Source: Williamsia sp. (GTDB taxonomy: Bacteria; Bacteroidota; Bacteroidia; Chitinophagales; Chitinophagaceae). From it: a stretch of DNA of 47,731 bases. The stretch is taken from positions 1-47,731 of the forward strand of contig JADCRZ010000048.1 of the NCBI GenBank assembly GCA_015069695.1. The letters run 5' to 3'. The notes below the pieces were generated by a model. The model ran no database searches. It saw nothing but the letters and a program-made list of their open reading frames with translations, and was not told where the DNA came from. The translations under genes were made by a program, and so were the position numbers. Of the stretch, positions 17,358-25,694 are shown piece by piece (within the stretch, counting starts at the first letter, position 1; each line of letters opens with the position of its first letter).

Positions 17358-19637
17358 TCACTTTTCTCCCTTCGACAACGAAAATGGTTTGTCTTCCTCT
17401 CCTACACCCCTGGTAAGAGCAGGTTGTTTGTCCATAGAGAATTGCAACAGTCCACCATCCGTGATGTCTTTATAAGTTATGAAGTTATGTGTGTATGGCT
17501 TGCCATTCAAGCTGGCCGATTGAATGTACACGTTCTCGCTGCTGTTGCTTTTTGCTTCAATCACAAACTTCTTTCCGTTCTCCAGGGTGATCGTTGCTTT
17601 CCGGAAAACAGGACTTCCCAGCACATACTGATCTGTTCCCGGACAAACAGCATAAAAACCCAGCGCACTGAGCACATACCAGGAGGAGGTTTGTCCCTGG
17701 TCCTCATCACCGGGGTAACCATTTTCCGTGGCGTTGTACAATTTGCTCATGACCTCACGCAGGCGGGCCTGCGCTTTCCAGGGCTGACCGGCATAGTTGT
17801 ACAGATAGATCATGTGCTGGATCGGCTGGTTGCCGTGCGCATACTGGCCCATGTTGGCCATCACCATTTCTGTCATTTCATGGATCATATTCCTGTAGGT
17901 GCCTACTTTCACTTTGTTGGGTTCAGAGAACACAGAATCCAGTTTGGCTACAAAAGCCCTATTGCCGCCCAGCAGGTTGATAAGCCCCTGCACATCATGG
18001 AACACCGACCATTCCCAATGCCAGGCATTGCCTTCCGTGAAAGGACCGCCCCATTCAACAGGGTCAAAATTAGGGTTCCAATCGCCGGCAGCATTCCTGC
18101 CCCGCATAAATTTTGTGGAAGGATCAAACACGTTTTTGTAGTTGTACATCTGGCGGGCAAAAATCTTCTTGTAAAAGTCGTTGCCGGTGGCACCTGCCAG
18201 CTGGTAACCGCAAAAATCATCGTAAGCATATTCAAGTGTTTTGGCGGTGGCCTCTCCATACTCCGGGTAGGGCACATAACCCAGCTGGTAGTATTCCTTC
18301 CATCCATGCCGGCCATTGGAAGGCCCCCAGGGTCCTTTGTTGGTGGCTTCTTTCAGGTAAGCGCCCAGGGCTTTTTCCGGATCGAATGTGCGGATGCCTT
18401 TTACCCAGGCATCGGTTAAGAGCGAAATAGCATGATTGCCGATCATGCTGCCCCCTTCGCCGGGAAACGACCAGGAAGGCAGCCAGCCGCACTGCGCCTG
18501 TGCATCCAGCAGGGCCTGCACATAGCGGCCATGCATGGTTGGGTAAAGAATGGTATTAAGGGGGAACTGTGCCCGGAAGGTATCCCAGAAACCGGTGTCG
18601 GTAAATAAATAACCTTCGTGCACTTTGCCATCGTAGGGACTAAAATAATAGGACTTGCCATTCTCATCCAGTTCATAAAACATGCGTGAAAACAGACTGG
18701 CCCGGAAAAAGCAGGAGTAGAAGGTGGCTTTTTCCTCGTCTGTTCCGCCCTCTACCAATACCTTGCTCAAATGCTTGTTCCATATACCGGCAGCGGCATT
18801 CTTTGTGTCTTCTAAATTTTTAAAGCTGCCCAGTTCACGGTTAAGGGTAACCGTAGCCTGATTGGAACTGATATAAGAAGAAGCAGTTTTTGCCTGCACG
18901 GTTTCACCGTCTTTGAACTGGAGGTAGATACCTGCTGCCCTGCCTTCGATAGTTGTTTGTGCGCTCAGGATGGTATCACCCTTGCTCTTCCAGGTTCCGT
19001 AAGCAACAAAGGGTTTATCGAACCGGATTTCCAGGTAGCTTTTGATCAGGTTACCCCGGTTGTTTTTGTTGTTGCTGACCCAGCCGGTGATCTTTTGCTC
19101 TTTGGGAAAGATGGTAAGTTCACTCAGGCCGGTATAGCCGTCGAGCACCAGGAAGCTGGGTGATTTCTTGGGGAAGGAAAACCGCAGGTGGGCACCGCGC
19201 TCTGTAGGTGACATTTCAGTTACAATGCCATTGTCGAGCTTGACGCGGTAGTAATGCGGCCGGGCCGTTTCGTTTGCATGGGTAAACCCGGTGGCGCGCG
19301 CATCTTCATTTACCACCAGCTTGCCCGTAACCGGCATCAGGGAAAATACGCAGTAATCGGTCGTCCACGAGCTGCACTGGTGTGCCTGCTGAAAGCCGCG
19401 GATGGTCGTTTTGAAGTACTGGTATTTCCAGCCGTCTCCGTTTTTTCCGGTTTGCGGCGTCCAGGTATGCATGCCGAATGGAAGGGCAGTCGTAGGATAG
19501 GTATTGCCCCTTGTGAGCTCGAATTTGGAGTTGGTACCTTGCAGTGTGTTGACCCAGTTTACCAGCTGGGTCGTATCTGCGGCAGAAAGCGCACAGGTTA
19601 AAAACTGTAGCAGACAAACAAAAATGATTTTCTTCAC
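17358..19637 (-). CDS. GH92 family alpha-mannosidase (paralogue 2)
   Basis: Second GH92 enzyme, 759 aa, tandem to the first and first in the transcript. Signal peptide MKKIIFVCLLQFLTCALSA. Family landmarks: TRGNTYPTTALPFGMHTWTPQTG-type sandwich entry, GFQQAHQCSSW, DTGFWDTFRAQFPL, SWSFPGEGGSMIGNHA, HGNQPIQHMIYLYNYAGQPW, and GDEDQGQTSSWYVLSALGFYAVCPG. The reading frame starts with GTG at 19637; no better ATG is seen. The two paralogues are divergent overall but share an 81-base near-identical tract. Differences in the subsite loops suggest different linkage or aglycone preference, which I cannot specify. Confidence 0.92.
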   Translation of the reverse strand: MKKIIFVCLLQFLTCALSAADTTQLVNWVNTLQGTNSKFELTRGNTYPTTALPFGMHTWTPQTGKNGDGWKYQYFKTTIRGFQQAHQCSSWTTDYCVFSLMPVTGKLVVNEDARATGFTHANETARPHYYRVKLDNGIVTEMSPTERGAHLRFSFPKKSPSFLVLDGYTGLSELTIFPKEQKITGWVSNNKNNRGNLIKSYLEIRFDKPFVAYGTWKSKGDTILSAQTTIEGRAAGIYLQFKDGETVQAKTASSYISSNQATVTLNRELGSFKNLEDTKNAAAGIWNKHLSKVLVEGGTDEEKATFYSCFFRASLFSRMFYELDENGKSYYFSPYDGKVHEGYLFTDTGFWDTFRAQFPLNTILYPTMHGRYVQALLDAQAQCGWLPSWSFPGEGGSMIGNHAISLLTDAWVKGIRTFDPEKALGAYLKEATNKGPWGPSNGRHGWKEYYQLGYVPYPEYGEATAKTLEYAYDDFCGYQLAGATGNDFYKKIFARQMYNYKNVFDPSTKFMRGRNAAGDWNPNFDPVEWGGPFTEGNAWHWEWSVFHDVQGLINLLGGNRAFVAKLDSVFSEPNKVKVGTYRNMIHEMTEMVMANMGQYAHGNQPIQHMIYLYNYAGQPWKAQARLREVMSKLYNATENGYPGDEDQGQTSSWYVLSALGFYAVCPGTDQYVLGSPVFRKATITLENGKKFVIEAKSNSSENVYIQSASLNGKPYTHNFITYKDITDGGLLQFSMDKQPALTRGVGEEDKPFSLSKGEK
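17775..17855. repeat. 81-bp near-identical tract shared by the two GH92 genes, copy 2
   Basis: Partner of 15387-15467 (direct orientation, about 2.39 kb apart), 79 of 81 bases identical. Confidence 0.7.
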
Positions 19638-19805
19638 AGGCAGCGTTTTGTTTTCACCCCGTTCTAAAAAAGATTAGCGGGCCCAATTTCTACAATTTTA
19701 CTACAATGCGAAAAATTTATTTTGAATGCATTTCAGGATAGAGCCTGACAATCAATCATGTTCTGCATAGATCGGAGAGCAGATACTTGTGGTGGCGTGA
19801 AAGGC

Positions 19806-19836
19806 TTGCATGTGCCCGAGACCCTGAGTATATTTG
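19806..19836 (+). promoter_or_regulatory. Bacteroidota-type promoter for the PKD/DNRLRE lipoprotein
   Basis: TTG (19806-19808), a 20-base spacer and TATATTTG (19829-19836) match the TTG-N19/20-TAnnTTTG consensus. The start codon lies 58 bases downstream. The rest of the 257-base gap between this gene and the divergent GH92 operon shows no other clear signal. Confidence 0.6.
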
Positions 19837-19894
19837 TTTCTGATCCGTGCTCATGAGGATTGTGTGAGTACGAGCTTACAAACAAAGATAAAAT

Positions 19895-20821
19895 ATGCTC
19901 AAGAACCCTGTTCTTTTCTCATTTGTTTGCCTGTGTGCTTTTTTATGGAGTTGTAAAAAACAGGTTGAAAATCAAGTACCAAAAGCAATTGCCGGCATAG
20001 CCCAGTCCATCACCCTACCAACCGACACGGTAACACTTACCGGAAGCGCTACTGATGCCGACGGAACTGTGGTAGCTTATCTGTGGAGTCAGGTATCCGG
20101 CCCTTCCCAAACCACGATCATCAATCCCGGCTCACCTTCCACCTTGATCAAAAACAGCATAGCAGGCAGGTATGTTTTTCAACTGACCGTCACAGATAAC
20201 AAAGGGGCTACAGGAAAAGATACCACTTCAGTTCTTATCAACCCGGCTGTTATCAAAAACCTGACGGCCGAACCAGCCAGAAATCCCAACGAAATACTGC
20301 TGGTAAACAGCAACGGGCAAGACCAGAGCTCGAATGGCACAATGGACATACCTGTGGAAGCCTGGACAAGAAACAACGGAGCGTTTACGACCAGGGGATT
20401 GATCAAATTCGACCTCAGTACCATTCCCGGCAATTCAACTATTGTGAGTGCAAACCTATACTTGTATTCTTATCCTTCTCCCACTCTCAATGGAAATTTT
20501 ACTGATGCCAACTTTGGAACGAACAATACCATGCTGGTACAGCAGGTGACTGCAAACTGGTCGGCTTCTTCCATCACTTGGTTTAACCAGCCGGCAGTTT
20601 CAACGTCCAATCAAATCACCATTGCGACTACGCCCCAGTCTGTGTATGACCTGAATGTTGATGTAACCGAGATGGTCGGCTCTATGATAAAGAACAATTC
20701 CAACTATGGATTTATGCTAAGGCTTCAAAATGAGCAGTATTATAACAGCAGGATATTCATCTCCAGTTTCAATACTACTTACAATACGAAACATCCGAAG
20801 CTGGTGATCCAATACAAATAA
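19895..20821 (+). CDS. PKD and DNRLRE domain lipoprotein
   Basis: 308-aa lipoprotein. Seen: signal sequence with lipobox Leu-Trp-Ser-Cys20; a PKD/REJ-like Ig domain (about residues 30-115: VTLTGSATDADGTVVAYLWSQVSGP, GRYVFQLTVTDNKGA); and a C-terminal DNRLRE-type beta-sandwich (about 125-307) with RGLIKFDLSTIP, ANLYLYSYP, VTANWSASSITWFNQP and VDVTEMV. DNRLRE domains occur in extracellular carbohydrate-binding or adhesive proteins. It probably sits on the outer membrane, and adjacency to the divergent GH92 genes hints at glycan handling. It has its own promoter. Confidence 0.82.
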   Translation: MLKNPVLFSFVCLCAFLWSCKKQVENQVPKAIAGIAQSITLPTDTVTLTGSATDADGTVVAYLWSQVSGPSQTTIINPGSPSTLIKNSIAGRYVFQLTVTDNKGATGKDTTSVLINPAVIKNLTAEPARNPNEILLVNSNGQDQSSNGTMDIPVEAWTRNNGAFTTRGLIKFDLSTIPGNSTIVSANLYLYSYPSPTLNGNFTDANFGTNNTMLVQQVTANWSASSITWFNQPAVSTSNQITIATTPQSVYDLNVDVTEMVGSMIKNNSNYGFMLRLQNEQYYNSRIFISSFNTTYNTKHPKLVIQYK

Positions 20822-20903
20822 GCCGGTTTTCTTTTATCATAGCTGATGTTGCCACAGGAAATCCGGAATGCAATGAAGTAGCAGTTATTCGCAGCGTAAG
20901 TGT

Positions 20904-21821
20904 TTATTTCACAGCACTACCAATCGCGCCGATTGTTCGCAGCCAGCCCTCGGCAGCTGCCGGCCAGTTGTAAACGCCGGTTCCTTTGTTGCGCAGCCCG
21001 TACCCATGACCTCCTTTGGCATACAAGTGCATTTCAGCCGGAACTTTTTCTTTCTTGAGGGCAAGATAATAAAACAGGCTGCCCTCCACGCGCACCGGAT
21101 CGTCTTCGGTCTGGATGAGCAGCGTGGGTGCCGTGGTACTGTCTATATGCAGTTCGGGTGCAATCTGGTCGCCCTGGTCTTTTAGAGTCAGGTAAGCGGG
21201 GTAAACAAGCATCACAAAATCCGGGCGGCAACTTGTTTTGTCAGCCTCATCCACCGGCTCATACATCCGTTTGGCGCAATTGGTACTAACGGTAGCGGAG
21301 AGGTGCCCGCCCGCAGAGAAACCCATGATGCCGATTTTTTGCGGATCGATGTTCCATTTACCGGCATTGTACCGTACGAGTCCCAGGGCCCTTTGTGCAT
21401 CCTGTGCCGGTGCTTGGTACCGGGGCAAACCCTGCCTTGCAGGAACACGGTATTTCAGCAGAACGGCCGTAATGCCCAATGAGTTCAGCCATTCACATAC
21501 TTCTGTTCCTTCCAGGTCCATCGCAAGGATGCTGTATCCGCCACCCGGACACACGATCATGGCAGCACCTGTGTTCTTGCCTTTTGGGGCCGGGTACACC
21601 GTAATGGCCGGGTTCCCAACATCAGTCAGCCGGATCGCCGGTCGACCGGCTATTTTGTTGTCAGTAGGTTTGGTATTGTCCCTTTCAACCAGGGTACTGT
21701 TGGGTTCACCCGGCACGCCATGGGGCCACAAAGGAATGGGGGTGGGGGGAGTTTTATTTTAAGCAGAGAGGAAGACAGGCACAAACACCAGGAGAAAAGC
21801 AATCAAAACGACTGATTTCAT
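20904..21821 (-). pseudogene. Alpha/beta-hydrolase (esterase) interrupted by a stop codon after the signal peptide
   Basis: The mature part is a BD-FAE/prolyl-oligopeptidase-type esterase: oxyanion-hole PGGGY, nucleophile elbow Gly-Phe-Ser-Ala-Gly-Gly-His, a late Asp in QTEDDPVR and His in GGHGYG. Upstream in the same frame, an ATG at 21821 opens a typical signal peptide (MKSVVLIAFLLVFVPVFLSA). This is followed by TAA at 21759-21761 and then NKTPPTPIPLWPHG. A CAA-to-TAA change would explain it, since Gln is the usual first mature residue after Ala in this phylum. Either the gene is a fresh pseudogene, or it restarts without its signal at TTG 21731, or the stop is a sequencing error. It is last in the oxygenase-rich run, 35 bases after alkB. 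Confidence 0.75.
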
Positions 21822-21856
21822 ATGCAAAGCAGATTATGCTGCAAGATAATATAATC

Positions 21857-22951
21857 CTATCCGGCTTTGCAGATCCTCCTGTTCATCACATAAAACCAGG
21901 CGGGTGGTACCAGGGCGAGCAGGATCATGCCGGGGTATCCGGTGGGCATCCGGGGAGCCGTGTCGTGGTAGCGCAGCACCTGGTATTTGCGGCTGGCCAT
22001 GTAGTGGTGGTCACTGTGGCGGGCTACTTCAAGAAGCAGGAGGCGGCCGATGATGTGGTGACTGTCCCAGCTGTGTACCGGCAGCACTCTTTCAAACGTT
22101 TGGCTGCCGGTCTGTTTGCGGATGAGCCCATAGTGCTCTATATAGCCAACCGATTGCAGCAGCAAGATGCCCATCAACGCAGCCAGTATATAATATGTTA
22201 GAATCAGCGGCCCAAAGAAACAAAGGATGGCAGCTACATACACGCCTTCAATCAGGTGCATTTGTATCATTTCGTTCCGGATGCCCAGAACCGGCTGTCC
22301 CTTTTTGCGCGTTTCTTTGTTGGCTATCTTCCAGGCATGCAGGTAAGTGTAAACAGTGCAACGCAGCCAGAACCTGTAAAGCCCTTCTCCATATCGCGCA
22401 GTAGAAGGATCCTGGTGCGTGCCTACATATTTATGATGTCCCCTGTTGTGTTCAATGAGATTGTGCATATACAGGGAGATCAGCAGCGATGCTTTTGCCA
22501 GCCCCTGTTCAAACGGGTTTACCCGGTGTCCCAGTTCATGGCCCACATTGATCCCGCAAGTGCCGCAGAACAATCCCATGGCTGTGATGCGTCCGGTCTT
22601 CTCCATCCAGCTGAGTGTTTCGTCCTGCATTGAGTAGAGGAACAAGAGCAATACAGGCAGCTGCAGCAGTACCATCATGTAAAGAATATAATCATAGGCC
22701 TTGTTGTGGGTGGCATGTTCTTCTTCCGCAGATGACAAATTTCTTTCGTCCGGCGCTATGAATAACTCGGCGACCGGAATGATGATCCAGGTTAGGATCA
22801 TGGGCACAAAACACAACCAGCCCCGGCTGGTGAGGGAGAAGATGGTGCCCGCATAAATAACAAAGGGCGTGATGTGCATCATCACACCTGTGTTGAAAAG
22901 AGCCAACCTTTTGGGAAGGATGGTGAGGGGACGGGTTTGCTGAACAGACAT
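21857..22951 (-). CDS. alkB: AlkB-type membrane non-heme diiron hydroxylase
   Basis: Integral-membrane diiron monooxygenase of the alkane 1-monooxygenase family, which hydroxylates terminal carbons of alkyl chains and needs rubredoxin and a reductase. All histidine boxes are present (numbered from the TTG two codons upstream): His140-Glu-Leu-Gly-His144, Glu-His170-Asn-Arg-Gly-His-His175, GYIEHYGL (His275), and Arg-His314-Ser-Asp-His-His318. Several hydrophobic helices precede them. Start taken at ATG 22951. No rubredoxin gene is in the window. It lies 40 bases after the Rieske gene, in the same run as fatty-acid-type biosynthetic genes. I therefore infer terminal oxidation of a pathway-made acyl chain, although ordinary alkane or fatty-acid oxidation remains possible. 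Confidence 0.9.
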   Translation of the reverse strand: MSVQQTRPLTILPKRLALFNTGVMMHITPFVIYAGTIFSLTSRGWLCFVPMILTWIIIPVAELFIAPDERNLSSAEEEHATHNKAYDYILYMMVLLQLPVLLLFLYSMQDETLSWMEKTGRITAMGLFCGTCGINVGHELGHRVNPFEQGLAKASLLISLYMHNLIEHNRGHHKYVGTHQDPSTARYGEGLYRFWLRCTVYTYLHAWKIANKETRKKGQPVLGIRNEMIQMHLIEGVYVAAILCFFGPLILTYYILAALMGILLLQSVGYIEHYGLIRKQTGSQTFERVLPVHSWDSHHIIGRLLLLEVARHSDHHYMASRKYQVLRYHDTAPRMPTGYPGMILLALVPPAWFYVMNRRICKAG

Positions 22952-22991
22952 GCTCAATAGTTTATTTGTAAATGGCTGCTTCCTGCACGCT

Positions 22992-24122
22992 TTAGATATC
23001 GCTATTTACCGTCTGCGCCACTGCTTCTCTTTCACGGGCAAAATAAAGTTCGTTCATTTTTTTCCGGTTTGCCATGATTTGTCTGTCGAGATGGGTGAGC
23101 CGCCAGCGGCTGCCATCCTGTGCTTCTGCAGGAGCAAATTCCGCAATATCACCATCCGCTTCAATCTCAAATTTTGTGATCAGCATCGTGCTCCATTTTA
23201 AAACAGGTGATAATATTTTCAACCATTTATTCCTGATGGCAATCTGCACAAATACGATCACGTTCACTTCCTGCTCGTTCACCGGCACCAGGAAGCTGGT
23301 CACGATAAACGATACGGGCCGCTGCCGGGTTCCGTCTGCAGCTGTCCAATAGTTTTTGTAAGAACCATGAAGCGGATTGAATTTAAAGACCCAATCGTTG
23401 TGATACAGATCGTTCTTCCGGATGCCGAAAAAACGGTGCAGGGCAAGCGGCAGGCCCCGGTACCTGCACGACATATAACCAAAGGTTTTTTCTTCCTCAA
23501 TATCAACCGAAAACTTGACCGTATCAAGCACCTGCCTGGAAGGACCAATAAATGTATGTACCTGGAACGCATGTTCGATTTCACCAAAATTATCGAGCAC
23601 CACGGGTAACGGCGCTTTAAACAGCGAAGAAAATCCGCCCATCAGTTCATAGTCCGGATCAATGAAATCAGGGAAGCTGCTGTCCGGTACTCCGGCATTG
23701 GCGATCCAGATAAATCCATACCGCTCCCATGTTTTCAGCAACTGCAACCGGCAGCTCCTTTTAGGAACAGACGGACAGGTCACGTTTCCATCCGACCTGA
23801 TGCGCCAGGCATGGTAAGCACAAACCAGTTCGCCCGCTCCGTTTACTTTGCCCTTCGACAACTGGGCACCCCGGTGCGGACATACATCCGGCAAAGCGGC
23901 TACCTTTCCGTCCGCATCGCGGTACAGCACCCATTTTTTGTCCATCAGCGTAATTTGCCGGGGCCGCTTTTGTAAATCCTTTGACCGCAGCACCGGATGA
24001 GGGTACCGCAGTATGCCGGCGCTGTCAGCACAATTATTTTTCACGGAGATGTTTTTTAGTGTGGAGATCTGTTGTTGGTTTATTTGTCGGTTTTGTGTGG
24101 CAGCGGGAACTGTCTGAACCAT
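22992..24122 (-). CDS. Rieske [2Fe-2S] non-heme iron oxygenase
   Basis: Oxygenase component of a Rieske-type system. The N-terminal Rieske domain has Cys81-Pro-His83 and Cys101-Ala-Tyr-His104. The C-terminal catalytic domain carries the mononuclear iron ligands in NFGEIEHAFQVHTF (His184, His189). Length (376 aa) fits monomeric-alpha monooxygenases (VanA/DdmC-like) rather than two-subunit dioxygenases, and no beta subunit or reductase is adjacent. The ATG at 24122 lies inside a repeat element. Homology begins only near residue 40, so a GTG at codon 27 is an alternative start. It sits between the methyltransferase and alkB, and its substrate is presumably the cluster product. Confidence 0.87.
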   Translation of the reverse strand: MVQTVPAATQNRQINQQQISTLKNISVKNNCADSAGILRYPHPVLRSKDLQKRPRQITLMDKKWVLYRDADGKVAALPDVCPHRGAQLSKGKVNGAGELVCAYHAWRIRSDGNVTCPSVPKRSCRLQLLKTWERYGFIWIANAGVPDSSFPDFIDPDYELMGGFSSLFKAPLPVVLDNFGEIEHAFQVHTFIGPSRQVLDTVKFSVDIEEEKTFGYMSCRYRGLPLALHRFFGIRKNDLYHNDWVFKFNPLHGSYKNYWTAADGTRQRPVSFIVTSFLVPVNEQEVNVIVFVQIAIRNKWLKILSPVLKWSTMLITKFEIEADGDIAEFAPAEAQDGSRWRLTHLDRQIMANRKKMNELYFAREREAVAQTVNSDI

Positions 24123-24171
24123 GATTTACAGGATTTTTGGGATGGAGGGGATTGGGTGTGTTCATGGTTCA
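24115..24171. repeat. TGAACC(A/T)TGAT inverted repeat, degenerate copy 2
   Basis: Left arm starting TGAACCATGAT and continuing like the left arms of copies 1 and 3; the right arm is reduced to CATGGTTCA (24163-24171). Its left end contains the start codon of the Rieske gene, and its right end contains the stop codon (TGA) of the methyltransferase gene. It looks like a shortened derivative of the family, and it separates two parts of the biosynthetic run. Confidence 0.75.
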
Positions 24172-25050
24172 GACTTTCCGCGCATGTGCCATCCTGATAT
24201 GCCCAAAAGTTTTTCCGTAGAGCCCGCCTTTGCTCGTTTTCAGGTACATCCTTTCAAAATCTTCCGGTCCATGGTCAGACACCAGCTCCAGGTGGCAGTT
24301 GTGCAGAAAGCCGGCAGTTTCATCGGGATCTATGCCAAACAAAAAAGGCTCTTTGATCTTTTTCAACCAGCTGGCCAGCTGCCTGCCGCCGTATGTGCTG
24401 TGATCGCCATTGACAAAACTTTTTATGCAGTAATCAAACAGGATAGAACTGCCCGGGGCACAACTGCTGACAAATTGAAGCACCTGTTCCACCACTGGTT
24501 GCGGCAGGTAATAAGAAACCCCTTCCCATAAAAAAAGGGTTTTCAGGCGCGGCGAGAACCCATTTCTGATCAGGGCCTTGTCAAACGATTGCTCATTAAA
24601 ATCTACCGGAATATAGGTAACCGGGGAAGACAGGCGGCTGTCGGTCTCCCTTATGCGCTCTTTCTTGTAAAGCTGGGTGCCGGGAAAGTCTACCTCAAAC
24701 ACAGCCGTGTTTTGAAGCTGCGCAGCAAAGCGAAATGCCCGCGTATCGTAACCGGCGCCGAGCACCACTACTTGCTTTGCACCTGCTTCAATTTCTTCGA
24801 GCAAAACCCGGTCGAAATGACGGGTGCGGGTAATCATAAAGCAATAACTGCCGGGGGCCCTGAAGTGAACAAAGGATTTCAGGAAGCGGTGGGGCAGCAA
24901 GCCTACGAAAAGGGAATACTTGGGCGTTAGAAAATGCCTGGCCAGGTAATCGCTGCCCCGCACCGCCGGGTCTTTTTCTTTTACCGCAATGGCCCTGAGA
25001 ACAGATACGGTATGGGCGGACTGGATAGATAGTTCTTTAGAAGTACTCAC
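24169..25050 (-). CDS. Class I SAM-dependent methyltransferase, PPM1/LCMT-like (TIGR00027-type)
   Basis: Methyltransferase of the leucine-carboxyl-methyltransferase-like group often found in secondary-metabolite clusters. Seen: RTRHFD, then the SAM-binding stretch Val-Val-Val-Leu-Gly98-Ala-Gly100-Tyr-Asp-Thr-Arg, an acidic strand end in VFEVDFPGTQ, and LFLWEGVSYYL. Length is 293 aa. The start is GTG at 25050; no in-frame ATG is nearby. It begins 11 bases after the FcoT-like gene, so it is almost certainly in the same operon. O-methylation of a carboxylate (fatty-acid methyl ester) is the simplest role given the family, but this is inference. Confidence 0.85.
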   Translation of the reverse strand: MSTSKELSIQSAHTVSVLRAIAVKEKDPAVRGSDYLARHFLTPKYSLFVGLLPHRFLKSFVHFRAPGSYCFMITRTRHFDRVLLEEIEAGAKQVVVLGAGYDTRAFRFAAQLQNTAVFEVDFPGTQLYKKERIRETDSRLSSPVTYIPVDFNEQSFDKALIRNGFSPRLKTLFLWEGVSYYLPQPVVEQVLQFVSSCAPGSSILFDYCIKSFVNGDHSTYGGRQLASWLKKIKEPFLFGIDPDETAGFLHNCHLELVSDHGPEDFERMYLKTSKGGLYGKTFGHIRMAHARKV

Positions 25051-25061
25051 AGGAGATTGTT

Positions 25062-25676
25062 TTACAAACCATTGACTGTTCTGAAAGCCAGCAGCACAGC
25101 ACCTTTGGAGCGCCCGGCCCTTTCATCCTGGTAACTGATTTTTGTATACACAAAAGCTGTCTGCGCCGTCCACATGATCCGGTGGATGGTTAACCGGGCC
25201 TTGAAGTTCTTGCTGTCGAGCGGCCTGAAAAAATTGCCTTCTATCTTGGCGATGAACATAGAAGAAAGCTGGTACCTGAGAAAGCTTTCATACGATAAGT
25301 TCACCCTTTGCTCCCAGTCGAACACGATCCGGTGGAAGATGCCCGACTGGATGCATTTGCCAAACAGCACATAGGCCAGCTGGTTAAAACAGATGTTGAA
25401 CTCTACGGCATTGAAATGACCTGTATCATCAATATAACAACTTTCAGGAATGGTAAAACTTCCTTCAATCGTTACCAGTTCATTGTGATCTTTTGAACCT
25501 TCCTGCCCGCAGGAAGGTTCAAAATAATCCAGGATGCAAGCTGATTTAAGATACTTCGCGTTTTCCCTGTACGGCTTCAAGATCCTGGCAATAAAAGCAG
25601 CTGAAATCTCCATAGGCATAGGGATGCGTGGACCGGTATTGAGGTCGGGATACACGCTGCTGGCTGCAATTTCCAT
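25062..25676 (-). CDS. FcoT/ScoD-type acyl-ACP thioesterase/glycine-adding enzyme
   Basis: Hot-dog-fold protein strongly resembling mycobacterial FcoT (Rv0098) and ScoD of isonitrile lipopeptide pathways. In those pathways the enzyme adds glycine to a 2-enoyl thioester and releases the 3-(carboxymethylamino) acid. Seen: KPY (Tyr36), ESCYIDDTGHFNAVE (Tyr81, Asn89), CFNQLAY (Asn98, Tyr102), then RYQLSSMFIAK and FRPLDSKNFKARL. The spacing of these Tyr and Asn residues equals that of the functionally important residues I recall in FcoT (Tyr33, Tyr66, Asn74, Asn83, Tyr87). Length (204 aa) is slightly longer than FcoT. The oxygenase that acts next in isonitrile pathways lies 18 bases upstream. Confidence 0.85.
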   Translation of the reverse strand: MEIAASSVYPDLNTGPRIPMPMEISAAFIARILKPYRENAKYLKSACILDYFEPSCGQEGSKDHNELVTIEGSFTIPESCYIDDTGHFNAVEFNICFNQLAYVLFGKCIQSGIFHRIVFDWEQRVNLSYESFLRYQLSSMFIAKIEGNFFRPLDSKNFKARLTIHRIMWTAQTAFVYTKISYQDERAGRSKGAVLLAFRTVNGL

Positions 25677-25694
25677 AGTGGCTGATTTAAAGGG

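Noticed and set aside
14946-19637. Polysaccharide utilisation locus around the GH92 genes
   Set aside because: No SusC/SusD pair, regulator or other glycosidase is present; the neighbouring LamG and DNRLRE proteins only hint at glycan binding.
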